From the NCBI RefSeq assembly GCF_004364335.1, contig NZ_SOCR01000017.1, positions 1 to 64,000 on the forward strand: 64,000 bases of DNA. Reading direction: 5' to 3'. The notes under the pieces are model-generated. The model was not told the DNA's origin and made no database searches. It saw only the letters and a program-made list of their open reading frames with translations. Numbering within the stretch: the first letter of the stretch is position 1; every line of letters begins with the position of its first letter. This document shows positions 8,568 through 17,518 of the stretch, in pieces. Both the position numbers and the translations under genes were made by a program. This stretch comes from Pseudomonas graminis (GTDB lineage Bacteria > Pseudomonadota > Gammaproteobacteria > Pseudomonadales > Pseudomonadaceae).

Positions 8568-9838
8568 CCGTGAACGCGACAACGAATGAGCATGTCGATC
8601 TGCTGATCATCGGTGCGGGTCCGGCGGGCATGGCGGCAGCCTTGGCGGCGGCGCCTCGCGGGCTGAGCATCGCCCTGCTGGATGACAACCCGCTGCCGGG
8701 TGGGCAGATCTGGCGCGACGGCCCCAACGCTCAGGTGCCGAAACAGGCTCAAGACATGCGCGGGCGGTTGCAGGGTTTCAGCAATATTCGCCTGCACAGC
8801 GGCTGCAAGGTGGTCGCGCTGGCCGGGGCGAAGCGCTTGCTGCTGGAAGACGCCGAGCGCGGCTGGGTGTTGAGTTACGACAGCCTGATTCTGTGCACCG
8901 GCGCGCGGGAGCGGCTGCTGCCCTTCCCCGGCTGGACGCTGCCGGGCGTCACCGGCGCCGGCGGTTTGCAGGCGCTAATCAAAGGCGGCCTGCAGGTGAA
9001 AGACGAACGCATCGTCATCGCCGGGACCGGCCCGCTGTTGCTGGCGTCGTCGGCGACTGCGCAAAAGCACGGCGCCGAGGTCGTGCGCGTTGCCGAGCAG
9101 GCGTCCTTGAGCGCCGTCGCCGGATTTGCCGCCGGGCTGTGGCGCTGGCCGAACAAGGCGATTCAGGCGATCACCCTGGCCAGCGCCGCCTATCGAACCT
9201 CTGCCCACGTGCTGACGGCGTTGGGCACGGATCGGCTGGAAGGCGTGCGCATTCAAGTCGGTGACAAGATTGAAGAGCTGGCCTGCGAGCGTCTGGCTTG
9301 CGGTTTCAGTCTGGTGCCCAACGTCGAGATCGCCCAGGCACTGGGCTGTACCGTGCGGGATCAGGCCGTCGTGGTGGACGAGTGGCAGGCGACGCGTCTG
9401 CCCGATCACTTCGCAGCGGGTGAATGCACCGGGTTCGGCGGCAGCGAATTGGCACTGGTCGAAGGCCGTATTGCCGGGCTGGTGGCTGTTGGTGAACGCG
9501 AAACGGCCCGAGGATTGTGGGCTGAGCGACTGCGCTGGCAGGGTTTCGCCGATCGGTTGAACACGGCGTTCAGTCTGAATCCTGCGCTGAAAACTCTGGC
9601 AGCGCCGGAAACGCTGGTCTGTCGTTGCGAGGACGTGCGATACGCGGACCTTGCCGGACATGGCAGTTGGACAGGGGCCAAACTCGCCACCCGTTGCGGA
9701 ATGGGCGCGTGTCAGGGCCGTATCTGTGGCACAGCGGCGCAGACGTTGTTCGGCTGGGAACCGCCGTTGTTGCGCCCCCCCTTCAGCCCGGCGCGGATCT
9801 CCACCCTGGCCTGCCTGGATGAGGGCGAATCTGTTTGA
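8564..9838 (+). CDS. D-hydroxyproline dehydrogenase, NAD(P)-type flavoprotein subunit with C-terminal BFD-like iron-sulfur domain
   Basis: A 424-residue pyridine nucleotide-disulfide oxidoreductase of the HcnB/SoxA-alpha type. It has an FAD motif IIGAGPAGMAAAL (residues 15-27), a second dinucleotide motif IVIAGTGPLLLASS (about 147), and a C-terminal bacterioferritin-associated ferredoxin-like domain with VCRCEDV and RCGMGACQGRICG cysteines. It is the electron-accepting subunit of the three-part dehydrogenase. ATGA overlap with the preceding gene. Confidence 0.88.
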   Translation: MTVNATTNEHVDLLIIGAGPAGMAAALAAAPRGLSIALLDDNPLPGGQIWRDGPNAQVPKQAQDMRGRLQGFSNIRLHSGCKVVALAGAKRLLLEDAERGWVLSYDSLILCTGARERLLPFPGWTLPGVTGAGGLQALIKGGLQVKDERIVIAGTGPLLLASSATAQKHGAEVVRVAEQASLSAVAGFAAGLWRWPNKAIQAITLASAAYRTSAHVLTALGTDRLEGVRIQVGDKIEELACERLACGFSLVPNVEIAQALGCTVRDQAVVVDEWQATRLPDHFAAGECTGFGGSELALVEGRIAGLVAVGERETARGLWAERLRWQGFADRLNTAFSLNPALKTLAAPETLVCRCEDVRYADLAGHGSWTGAKLATRCGMGACQGRICGTAAQTLFGWEPPLLRPPFSPARISTLACLDEGESV

Positions 9839-9917
9839 AGTGAGTCGAGATCCCGACTAGGCGTCGCAGGGAAGATGCCGCATCATCGATCCCATCCTCC
9901 GCCCGGCCTTCCCGCCC

Positions 9918-10676
9918 GTGAACATGATTGACCTCATCCCCACCGCGCCCTTGCACGACCTCGACCAACTGCTCGCCAGCCTGGAATTGGTCGCGCCGCT
10001 GTTCGATGCGATTCCGGGGGTGGTGTTCTTCGTCAAGGACGCCCAGGCCCGCTATGCGCTGGTCAACCAGACGCTGGTGCAGCGCTGCGGTTTCAAGGAG
10101 AAAAGCCAGATCGTCGGCCTGACCGCCGAGGAAGTCTTCCCCGCGCGCTTCGGCCCGTTGTACACCGCCCAGGACCGCCGCGTGCTGGCCGATGGCACGC
10201 AACTGAGCGATCAGTTGGAGCTGCACCTTTATTACGGCAATCAACCGATCTGGTGCCTGACCCACAAGCTCGCCCTTCGCGATCGGCACGGCGCGATCAT
10301 CGGGCTGGCGGGCATTTCCCGGGACCTGCAAATCCTGCAGACGACCCACCCGGCGTATCAGAAGCTGGTCGAGGTCGACGCGTACATTCGCGAGCACTTC
10401 GCGCAGCCCATCACCCTTGAGCAACTGACGGCCATTGCCGGGCTGTCCATCGCCCAGCTGGAGCGGCACTGCAAACGCATCTTTCAGCTCACGCCACGGC
10501 AGATGATTCACAAGGCGCGGCTGGGGGAAGCCTCGCGGTTGTTACAGGAAGACCTGTCGATCACCGAGATCGCCCTGCGCTGCGGGTACACCGATCACAG
10601 CGCGTTCAGCCGCCAGTTCAAGGCGCTGACCGGGGCTTCGCCGAGTGAGTATCGGGGTTCGCAAAAGACCGTCTGA
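9918..10676 (+). CDS. AraC-family regulator with N-terminal PAS domain
   Basis: The 252-residue product has a PAS domain (about 25-130: DAIPGVVFFVKDAQARYALVN...) and a C-terminal double helix-turn-helix of the AraC/XylS type (about 150-250: ITLEQLTAIAGLSIAQLERHCKR, then ITEIALRCGYTDHSAFSRQFK). PAS-AraC regulators accompany hydroxyproline clusters in other pseudomonads, and it is probably the local activator. GTG 9918 or ATG 9924 may be the start. Confidence 0.85.
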   Translation: MNMIDLIPTAPLHDLDQLLASLELVAPLFDAIPGVVFFVKDAQARYALVNQTLVQRCGFKEKSQIVGLTAEEVFPARFGPLYTAQDRRVLADGTQLSDQLELHLYYGNQPIWCLTHKLALRDRHGAIIGLAGISRDLQILQTTHPAYQKLVEVDAYIREHFAQPITLEQLTAIAGLSIAQLERHCKRIFQLTPRQMIHKARLGEASRLLQEDLSITEIALRCGYTDHSAFSRQFKALTGASPSEYRGSQKTV

Positions 10677-10729
10677 ATTCGCTGCTACGCAGGTGAAACA
10701 CGGATGGTTTTGGTCGGACGACCCTCAAC

Positions 10730-10815
10730 TGTAGGAGCGCGCTTGCCCGCGAACGCGGTGGGTCAGCACCCTATTCGTGACTGACCCACCGCGGTCGCGG
10801 GCAAGCGCGCTCCTA
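10730..10815. repeat. REP pair, GCGCTTGCCCGCG type
   Basis: GAGCGCGCTTGCCCGCG faces its inverse across about 40 bases, and the loop itself contains the inverted GTGGGTCA / TGACCCAC. It sits between the AraC gene and the importer. Confidence 0.88.
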
Positions 10816-11007
10816 AAGGGGGGCAAGTCATCGGGAAGGATGTATTCATGCCGCGGTACGCCAACGTGCATCAATGAAGCACGCCCCGCATTCCTGCTCC
10901 TTTATGTAACACCCTCGCCTCGCTCTAATCACGCTGCAATGAGCCACCCTGCTGATCCAGAGCCTTCCACGCCGCACCGGCCAAACAGGCACGCTGCGTG
11001 CATATGA

Positions 11008-11025
11008 AATATCGTATACGAAATT
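11008..11025. promoter_or_regulatory. Putative GntR operator before the importer (site 2)
   Basis: The 10-bp perfect palindrome TCGTATACGA is at 11012-11021 within AATATCGTATACGAAATT, about 45 bases before the binding-protein start. It shares its core with 5226 and 17482. Confidence 0.65.
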
Positions 11026-11067
11026 ACTTATCCGCCCGTTCTTCCATCTGCACGCACCGAGGCTTCC

Positions 11068-11880
11068 ATGAAAAACCAAGCTGTCGCCGTCGCCCTCCTC
11101 GCCGTCATGAGCTCGTCTTTTATCAATACCGCGTTGGCCGACAAGCTCGATGACATCATCGATTCCGGCAAGCTGCGCTGCGCCGTGACCCTGGACTTCC
11201 CGCCGATGGGATCCCGTGACGACAAGAACAACCCGGTCGGGTTTGACGTCGATTACTGCAACGACCTGGCGAAGGTGCTGGGTGTCACCGCCGAGGTGGT
11301 AGAGACGCCGTTTCCGGACCGCATTCCTGCGCTGGTTTCAGGGCGAGCGGACGTGATCGTGGCGTCGACCTCGGACACCCTGGAGCGGGCAAAAACGGTG
11401 GCGATGACCATTCCGTATTTTGCGTTTCAGATGGTGGTGCTGACCCGCGACGACGCTGGCATCAACAGCTACGACGACCTCAAGGGCAAGGATGTCGGCA
11501 ACACCAGCGGCACGTTCGAAGCCATCGCGCTGGAGAAGGATCAGAAGAAATGGGGCAGCGGCAGTTTCCGCGCGTACCAGACCCAGAACGACACAATCCT
11601 CGCCGTCGCCCAGGGCCACATCAAAGCGTCCGTGGTCACCAATACCGTCGCCGCGGCCACGCTCAAATCCGGCAAATACAAAGGGCTGAAGGTTGCGGGT
11701 AATGCGCCCTACACCATCGACTATGTTTCCCTTGCGGCGAAGCGTAACGAATACGGGCTGATTCATTACCTGAACCTGTTCGTGAACCAGCAAGTGCGCT
11801 CGGGACGCTATGCCGAGTTGTATGAAAAGTGGGTGGGCGGCAAGCCGGTCGACCTGACCGTGCCGGGCGTTTATTACTGA
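11068..11880 (+). CDS. ABC transporter substrate-binding protein (amino-acid type)
   Basis: A 270-residue periplasmic protein with a signal peptide ending in NTALADK and the SBP_bac_3 fold: SGKLRCAVTLDFPPMG, GFDVDYCNDLAKVLG, and ADVIVASTSDTLERAKTVAMTIPY. It is expected to bind a polar amino acid; context makes hydroxyproline likely. The permeases and ATPase lie downstream, separated from it only by the AcnX gene. Confidence 0.9.
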   Translation: MKNQAVAVALLAVMSSSFINTALADKLDDIIDSGKLRCAVTLDFPPMGSRDDKNNPVGFDVDYCNDLAKVLGVTAEVVETPFPDRIPALVSGRADVIVASTSDTLERAKTVAMTIPYFAFQMVVLTRDDAGINSYDDLKGKDVGNTSGTFEAIALEKDQKKWGSGSFRAYQTQNDTILAVAQGHIKASVVTNTVAAATLKSGKYKGLKVAGNAPYTIDYVSLAAKRNEYGLIHYLNLFVNQQVRSGRYAELYEKWVGGKPVDLTVPGVYY

Positions 11881-11906
11881 GGGGAACGATCAGAGGGCGC
11901 GGACCG

Positions 11907-12036
11907 TGTAGGAGCGTGGCTTGTCCCGCGATCGGCGGGGAACCCGTCGTGAAACCCGGCAACCGGCTGGATCTGACACCGCGTTTTCCTGTCCGCTGCC
12001 GGTTCCCGGCAGATCGCGGGACAAGCCACGCTCTAC
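11907..12036. repeat. REP pair, GTGGCTTGTCCCGCG type
   Basis: GAGCGTGGCTTGTCCCGCG faces its inverse across about 90 bases. The inside contains further symmetry (CCCGGCAACCGG and CCGGTTCCCGG). Confidence 0.8.
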
Positions 12037-12098
12037 GAGGATGATCGTTGCCACGCGGAATGCATGCACGATCAAACACCTAAGCCGGACGCAAACTC

Positions 12099-12187
12099 TG
12101 TAGGAGCCGGCTTGCTGGCGAACGCGGTGGAGCAGCTGCCATTGAGGGCGCAGACAGATCGCTTTCGCGGGCAAGCGCGCTCCTACA
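12099..12187. repeat. REP pair of mixed types
   Basis: The left element is GAGCCGGCTTGCTGGCG and the right is the inverse of the other family, GAGCGCGCTTGCCCGCG. It lies just before the AcnX gene. Confidence 0.82.
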
Positions 12188-12231
12188 GGTTGCAGTGCAA
12201 ATTGGTTCGGTTCATTACTCAGGAGCCCACG

Positions 12232-14016
12232 ATGTCTGAAGTCTCGTTGAACGGGCGCTGTCTGGTCTCCGGCAGCGCCCAGGGCGAATTGCTGTACGCC
12301 GACGTGGGCCTGAGTTTCTGGGGCGGGGTCGAGCCGTTTACCGGTGAAGTGATCGACCGTCATCACCCGCTCAGCGGCCAGTTCATCAGCGGCCGGGTGC
12401 TAGCCATTCCCAGCGGGCGCGGCTCGTGCACCGGCAGCAGCGTGTTGCTGGAACTGATCCTCAACGGCCACGCGCCGGCCGCACTGGTCTTCGAACGCGT
12501 GGAAGACATCCTCACCCTCGGCGTATTGATCGCCGAGCAAATGTTCGGCCATTCCATCCCGGTGATCAGTCTCGGCGAAGCGGGGTTTGCGGCGCTGCGG
12601 GACGTCGCGTTCGTGCGCGTGGAGGACGACCGCGTGAGCGGCTTTTCCAGCCCTCCGCCTCCACTTTTTCGCGATCACACACCCCAGGCAGACCGCCGCG
12701 CCATCAGCACCATCACCCTGACCGAAACCGACCAGGGTTTTCTCGACGGCGCTTACGGCAAAGCTGCGCAAGTGGCGATGGGCATCATCCTGCGCATGGC
12801 CGAGCTGCAGGGCGCAACCGAACTGCTGGACATCACCCAGGCGCACATCGACGGCTGCATCTACACCGGGCCGGCCAGCCTGCGTTTCGCCCGGCAACTG
12901 GTGACATGGGGCGGCAAAGTCCGCGTGCCGACCACCCTCAATTCCATCTCCGTGGACAAGCGCCGCTGGCGTGAACTGGGCGTTGATCCGGCCCTCGGCG
13001 AGCCGGCCAGTCAGTTGGGCGATGCGTATCTGGAGATGGGCGCGCGCGTGAGTTTTACCTGCGCGCCGTACCTGCTGGACAGCGCCCCGGAGCTGGGCGA
13101 GCAGATCGTCTGGGCCGAGTCCAACGCCGTGGTGTACGCCAACAGCGTGATCGGCGCGCGCACCCTGAAATACCCGGACTACCTCGACATCTGCATCGCC
13201 CTCACCGGCCGCGCGCCGAAGATCGGTTGCCACCTGACCCAACAACGGCTGGCGACCCTGCGCATCGACGTCCCTGCACTGGACGGCCTCGACGACAGTT
13301 TCTACCCGCTGCTCGGTTATCACGTCGGGCTGCTGTGCGGCGCCTCCATCCCGGTGATTTGCGGCCTGGAAAACAAGGCGCCGACGCTGGATGACCTCAA
13401 AGCGTTCGGCGCCGCGTTCGCCACCACGTCCGCTGCGCCGATGTTTCATATCGCAGGGGTGACACCCGAAGCCACCACCGCCGAACTGGCGCTGGACGGG
13501 CACGCGCCGGAGAAAACCCTGAGCGTCAGCCCGGCCGACTTGCGGCACAGCTGGCGCGAACTGACCAGCGCGCAGACGCCGGAAGTGGACGCGGTGACGC
13601 TGGGCAATCCGCATTTTTCCCTGAGCGAATGCGCGACGCTGGCGCACCTGTGTGGCAACCAGCGCAAGCATGAAAACGTGGCGATCGTGATCACCTGCGG
13701 CCGCGCCACCCTGGAGCGCGCGCAACAGGCCGGCTATGCCGAGACGCTCGAAAACTTCGGCGTGCAGTTCGTCACCGACACCTGCTGGTGCATGCTCGGC
13801 GAGCCGGTCATCCCGCCGACCGCGCGCAACCTGATGACCAACTCCGGCAAATACGCGCACTACGCCCCGGGGCTGGTGGGGCGTCGCGTGCATTTCGCCA
13901 GCCTGGCCGAATGCGTCGAGAGCGCGATCACCGGTGTCGCCAGCGGCCGCCTGCCGGTCTGGCTGCACGCCGCTGCCCTTGCCGCCGATGCAGCCGAGGC
14001 CAGCCCCCATGTTTGA
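12232..14016 (+). CDS. Aconitase X (fused), probable cis-3-hydroxy-L-proline dehydratase
   Basis: A 594-residue protein joining a small DUF126-like domain (about 1-135, SGRVLAIPSGRGSCTGSSVLLE) to the large aconitase-X (DUF521) domain (about 150-590). Conserved Cys positions occur in DGCIYTGP, FTCAPYLL, IGCHLT and DTCWCM. Fused bacterial AcnX proteins are known to dehydrate cis-3-hydroxy-L-proline to pyrroline-2-carboxylate. The ATG at 12232 follows CAGGAG. It overlaps the first permease by eight bases, so uptake and dehydration are translationally coupled. Confidence 0.85.
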   Translation: MSEVSLNGRCLVSGSAQGELLYADVGLSFWGGVEPFTGEVIDRHHPLSGQFISGRVLAIPSGRGSCTGSSVLLELILNGHAPAALVFERVEDILTLGVLIAEQMFGHSIPVISLGEAGFAALRDVAFVRVEDDRVSGFSSPPPPLFRDHTPQADRRAISTITLTETDQGFLDGAYGKAAQVAMGIILRMAELQGATELLDITQAHIDGCIYTGPASLRFARQLVTWGGKVRVPTTLNSISVDKRRWRELGVDPALGEPASQLGDAYLEMGARVSFTCAPYLLDSAPELGEQIVWAESNAVVYANSVIGARTLKYPDYLDICIALTGRAPKIGCHLTQQRLATLRIDVPALDGLDDSFYPLLGYHVGLLCGASIPVICGLENKAPTLDDLKAFGAAFATTSAAPMFHIAGVTPEATTAELALDGHAPEKTLSVSPADLRHSWRELTSAQTPEVDAVTLGNPHFSLSECATLAHLCGNQRKHENVAIVITCGRATLERAQQAGYAETLENFGVQFVTDTCWCMLGEPVIPPTARNLMTNSGKYAHYAPGLVGRRVHFASLAECVESAITGVASGRLPVWLHAAALAADAAEASPHV

Positions 14017-14674
14017 TTACAACTTCCACTGGCGCGCGGCCTTCAAGGCCCTGCCCGACATGCTCGACGGCGCGTGGGTGACCTTCGAAACCGCCGCGCT
14101 GTCGATGATCCTCGGCGTGACTATCGCGCTGTTTCTGGTGTTCATGCGCCAGGGCAAAAACCGGTTGTTCCGGGGCTTCGCCGCGACCTGGATTTCCATT
14201 GCGCGCAACACGCCGTCGCTGTTTCAGGTGTACATCCTGTATTTCGGCCTGGGCTCGTTTGGCCTGCACATCAGTTCGTGGGCGGCGTTGCTGGCGGGCA
14301 TCACCATCAATAACGCGGGCTATCTGGCGGAGAATTTCCGTGGCGGTCTGAAGGCCGTGCCCGACACCCAGTTGCGCGCCGCCCGTTCGCTGGGCATGAG
14401 TGCGCCCCAGGCCTATCGGCTGATCGTCATCCCACAGTTGCTGCGCATCGTTTTCTATCCGCTGACCAACCAGATGGTATGGGCGGTGCTGATGACTTCG
14501 ATGGGGGTGATCGTGGGTCTGAACAACGACCTCACCGGCGTGACCCAGGATTACAACGTCAAAACCTTCCGCACCTTCGAATTTTTCGCCATTGCGGCGG
14601 TGCTCTATTACCTGATCGCCAAGCTGATCGTGGCCGTTGCGCGCCTGCTGTCCTGGCGGCTGTTCCGGTACTGA
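14009..14674 (+). CDS. Amino-acid ABC transporter permease 1
   Basis: A 221-residue HisM/GlnP-type inner-membrane permease. It begins MFDYNFHWRAAFKALPDML, has several membrane spans, and carries the EAA loop in ENFRGGLKAVPDTQLRAARS and LGMSAPQAYRLIVIPQ that contacts the ATPase. It starts inside the AcnX gene. Confidence 0.92.
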   Translation: MFDYNFHWRAAFKALPDMLDGAWVTFETAALSMILGVTIALFLVFMRQGKNRLFRGFAATWISIARNTPSLFQVYILYFGLGSFGLHISSWAALLAGITINNAGYLAENFRGGLKAVPDTQLRAARSLGMSAPQAYRLIVIPQLLRIVFYPLTNQMVWAVLMTSMGVIVGLNNDLTGVTQDYNVKTFRTFEFFAIAAVLYYLIAKLIVAVARLLSWRLFRY

Positions 14675-14684
14675 GGAGATGGGC

Positions 14685-15335
14685 ATGTTCGAAAGCACGT
14701 TCACCTGGAACGACCTGCAATTCATGCTGCAAGGGGCCTGGGTCACTATATTGCTGACCGTGGTGTCGATGTTCATCGGCACGCTGGCCGGGGTGGTCTG
14801 CGGCATGGCCCGCGCCCTGCTGCCGCGCAGCACGATTCCGCTGGCCTGGGTGCTGGACGTGTTTCGCAGCGTGCCGTTGTTGATTCAGTTCGTGCTGTTC
14901 AACGCGCTGAAAAGCATCGTCGGCCTGAACTGGAGCGCCTTTGCCGTGGCCTGCGTGGTGCTGGGCCTGTACGTCACCGCGTACTGCACAGAGATCGTGC
15001 GCAGCGGCGTGCTGTCGGTGCCGCTCACCCTGCGCCGCGCCAGCCGTTCCCTGGGCCTGACGTACTGGCAGGACTTGCGCCAGATCGTCATGCCGATGGC
15101 CACCCGCGTGGCGTTTCCCGGCTGGATCAACCTGCTGCTTGGGGTGATGAAAGACACCGCGCTGGTGATGTGGATCGGCATCGTCGAACTGCTGCGAGCC
15201 TCGCAAACCATCGTCACGCGCATTCAGGAGCCGCTGTTGGTGCTGTGCATCGCCGGCCTGATTTATTACGTCATGAGTCTGGTGGTCGCTCGCCTGGGCG
15301 CCCGGCTGGAAACGAGGTGGCAGGAAAATGATTGA
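14685..15335 (+). CDS. Amino-acid ABC transporter permease 2
   Basis: A 216-residue second permease of the same family (FESTFTWNDLQFMLQGAWVT, with EAA loop around SVPLTLRRASRSLGLTYWQ). GAGGAG at 14673-14678 places the start at ATG 14685, not at the ATG at 14679. It overlaps the ATPase gene by eight bases. Confidence 0.92.
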   Translation: MFESTFTWNDLQFMLQGAWVTILLTVVSMFIGTLAGVVCGMARALLPRSTIPLAWVLDVFRSVPLLIQFVLFNALKSIVGLNWSAFAVACVVLGLYVTAYCTEIVRSGVLSVPLTLRRASRSLGLTYWQDLRQIVMPMATRVAFPGWINLLLGVMKDTALVMWIGIVELLRASQTIVTRIQEPLLVLCIAGLIYYVMSLVVARLGARLETRWQEND

Positions 15336-16050
15336 GATCGACAACGTGCACAAGTCATTCGGCGAGCTTGAAGTCATCAAGGGCGTGAGCCTGCAGGTGA
15401 ACAAGGGCGAAGTGGTGTCGATCATCGGCGGTTCGGGCTCGGGCAAGTCAACGCTGCTGATGTGCATCAACGGGCTGGAATCGATCAAGAGCGGCAGCAT
15501 TCGCGTCGACGGCACGGAGGTTCACGCCAGGGGCACGGACATCAACAAGCTGCGGCAGAGAATCGGCATCGTCTTTCAGCAGTGGAACGCGTTTCCCCAT
15601 CTGACGGTGCTGGAAAACGTGATGCTCGCCCCGCGCACCGTGCTGGGCAAAAGCAAGGCCGAAGCCGAGGCGCTGGCGGTCAAGCAACTGACCCATGTGG
15701 GGCTGGGCGACAAGCTGAAAGTATTCCCCGGCAAGTTGTCGGGCGGCCAGCAACAGCGCATGGCGATTGCCCGAGCGCTGGCGATGTCGCCGGATTACAT
15801 GCTGTTCGACGAGGCGACGTCGGCCCTCGATCCGCAGCTGGTGGGCGAGGTGCTGGACACCATGCGCATGCTGGCCGAGGACGGCATGACGATGATTTTG
15901 GTGACCCATGAGATCCGCTTCGCCCGGGACGTCTCCGACCGCGTGGCGTTTTTCCGCAACGGACTGGTGCACGAGATCGGCACGCCGGATCAGGTGATCG
16001 GCCACCCGCAACGGCCGGAGACGGCGGATTTTTTGCGATCGATCAATTAG
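15328..16050 (+). CDS. Amino-acid ABC transporter ATP-binding protein (GlnQ type)
   Basis: A 240-residue ATPase with Walker A GGSGSGKST, a Q-loop, signature LSGGQQQRMAIARAL, Walker B YMLFDEATSALD and the switch His in LVTHEIRFA. It completes the importer begun at 11068 and drives uptake at the inner membrane. Confidence 0.95.
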   Translation: MIEIDNVHKSFGELEVIKGVSLQVNKGEVVSIIGGSGSGKSTLLMCINGLESIKSGSIRVDGTEVHARGTDINKLRQRIGIVFQQWNAFPHLTVLENVMLAPRTVLGKSKAEAEALAVKQLTHVGLGDKLKVFPGKLSGGQQQRMAIARALAMSPDYMLFDEATSALDPQLVGEVLDTMRMLAEDGMTMILVTHEIRFARDVSDRVAFFRNGLVHEIGTPDQVIGHPQRPETADFLRSIN

Positions 16051-16107
16051 GTAAATAAGGATTCAGCAGGAGGTCAATCAACGTTGTGGTGTTTGACACA
16101 ACACATT

Positions 16108-16197
16108 TGTAGGAGCCGGCTTGCTGGCGAAAGCGTCCGTTCAGTCACCAGGGCGGTGAATGACACCACGTGTTCGCCAGCAAGCCGGCTCCTACAG
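16108..16197. repeat. REP pair, CCGGCTTGCTGGCG type
   Basis: GAGCCGGCTTGCTGGCG and its inverse, about 45 bases apart, between the ATPase and the Ser/Cys racemase-family gene. A free AGGAGG at 16070-16075 with no start codon at usual distance lies just before it. Confidence 0.88.
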
Positions 16198-16248
16198 GTC
16201 GATCTCCTTTATCAGTTCAACCGTGTCCGACAGAAGGGCTTCAAGGTC

Positions 16249-17286
16249 ATGCGCTCATCGAAAGTGATTCATGTGGTCAGTTGTCACGCCGAGGGTGAGG
16301 TGGGCGATGTGATTGTTGGCGGGGTTGCGCCGCCGCCGGGGGACACGATCTGGGAGCAGTCGCGCTGGATCGAGAAGGACAACGTGCTGCGCAATTTCAT
16401 GCTCAACGAGCCCCGCGGCGGGGTGTTCCGCCACGTCAATCTGCTGGTGCCGCCCAAGCACCCGAAAGCGCAGATGGGCTGGATCATCATGGAACCGGCC
16501 GACGTGCCGCCGATGTCCGGCTCCAATTCCCTGTGCGTGGCGACAGTGCTGCTGGACAGCGGAATACTGCCGATGACCGAGCCGGAAACCCGGCTGATTC
16601 TGGAGGCGCCGGGCGGTTTGATCGAGGCGATCGCCCAGTGCCGTGACGGCAAGGTGACGAGCGTCGAGGTGCACAACCACCCGTCTTTCGCCGATCAATT
16701 GGACGTGTGGATTGAGGTGCCGGGGCTGGGTTCGGTTCAGGTCGACACTGCCTATGGCGGCGACAGTTTTGCCATCGTCGATTCGGTGAAGCTGGGCTTT
16801 TCCCTGACCGCCGATGAAGCGAAGGACCTGGTTGAAACCGGCCTGAAAATCACTAAAGCCGCCAACGAGCAACTGGGGTTTAGCCATCCGTTGAACAAGG
16901 ACTGGAATCACATTTCCTTCTGCCAGATCGCCGCGCCGGTGAATTTCGACGGCGGCGTGGCCAATGCGGCAAACGCGGTGGTGATTCGACCGGGCAAGAT
17001 CGACCGCTCGCCCTGCGGCACCGGGTGTTCGGCGCGGCTGGCGGTGTTGCATGCGAAGGGCCAATTGAAGGTGGGCGACCGGTTTATCGGGCGTTCGATC
17101 ATCGGTTCGGAGTTTCACTGCAAGATTCAGAGCGAAACCGAGGTAGCCGGGCGTAAGGCAATCATCCCGAGCCTGTCCGGGCGGGCGTGGATCACCGGGA
17201 CCCACCAGCACATGCTCGACCCGAGCGACCCGTGGCCAGAGGGGTACAAGTTGAGTGATACCTGGCCGGTGGGGTTGAAGTTGTGA
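16249..17286 (+). CDS. Proline racemase superfamily enzyme with Ser/Cys active site (hydroxyproline epimerase or dehydratase)
   Basis: A 345-residue proline racemase superfamily protein. The first catalytic position is Ser90 (PPMSGSNSLC) where true epimerases have Cys; the second, Cys256 (RSPCGTGCSAR), is kept. The superfamily is divided by these two residues into Cys/Cys, Ser/Cys and Cys/Thr groups, the last being trans-3-hydroxyproline dehydratases. A Ser/Cys enzyme beside AcnX and a Cys/Cys epimerase suggests action on a 3- or 4-hydroxyproline isomer. The exact reaction cannot be read from sequence. Confidence 0.85.
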   Translation: MRSSKVIHVVSCHAEGEVGDVIVGGVAPPPGDTIWEQSRWIEKDNVLRNFMLNEPRGGVFRHVNLLVPPKHPKAQMGWIIMEPADVPPMSGSNSLCVATVLLDSGILPMTEPETRLILEAPGGLIEAIAQCRDGKVTSVEVHNHPSFADQLDVWIEVPGLGSVQVDTAYGGDSFAIVDSVKLGFSLTADEAKDLVETGLKITKAANEQLGFSHPLNKDWNHISFCQIAAPVNFDGGVANAANAVVIRPGKIDRSPCGTGCSARLAVLHAKGQLKVGDRFIGRSIIGSEFHCKIQSETEVAGRKAIIPSLSGRAWITGTHQHMLDPSDPWPEGYKLSDTWPVGLKL

Positions 17287-17322
17287 TGGAAACACCTGAG
17301 TCGTCGGGTTTACACAAACCCG

Positions 17323-17412
17323 TGTAGGAGCGCGCTTGCCCGCGAATGGGGTATGTCTGCAATGGATGTGGTGACTGATACCACGCATTCGCGGGCAAGC
17401 GCGCTCCTACAG
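17323..17412. repeat. REP pair, GCGCTTGCCCGCG type
   Basis: GAGCGCGCTTGCCCGCG and its inverse face each other, with an inner GTGGTGACTGATACCAC inverted arm, between the racemase-family gene and the DapA-family gene. Confidence 0.88.
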
Positions 17413-17481
17413 AGGATCGGGGGCGGCCTGCAGTACTGGTCAAACGCAGCAATCGTCGGGCGTGATTCGCCCGAAATTAAC

Positions 17482-17493
17482 CGTATACGAAAT
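17482..17493. promoter_or_regulatory. Putative GntR operator before the deaminase (site 3)
   Basis: CGTATACGAAAT, matching the site at 11013, lies 37 bases before the ATG of the DapA-family gene. This gives the gene its own regulated promoter. Confidence 0.6.
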
Positions 17494-17518
17494 ACCTTTA
17501 CTCAATCAGGAGTCAATC

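Noticed and set aside
12400..14010. 536-residue frame antisense to AcnX
   Set aside because: Shadow frame; the sense strand encodes a complete recognised enzyme.
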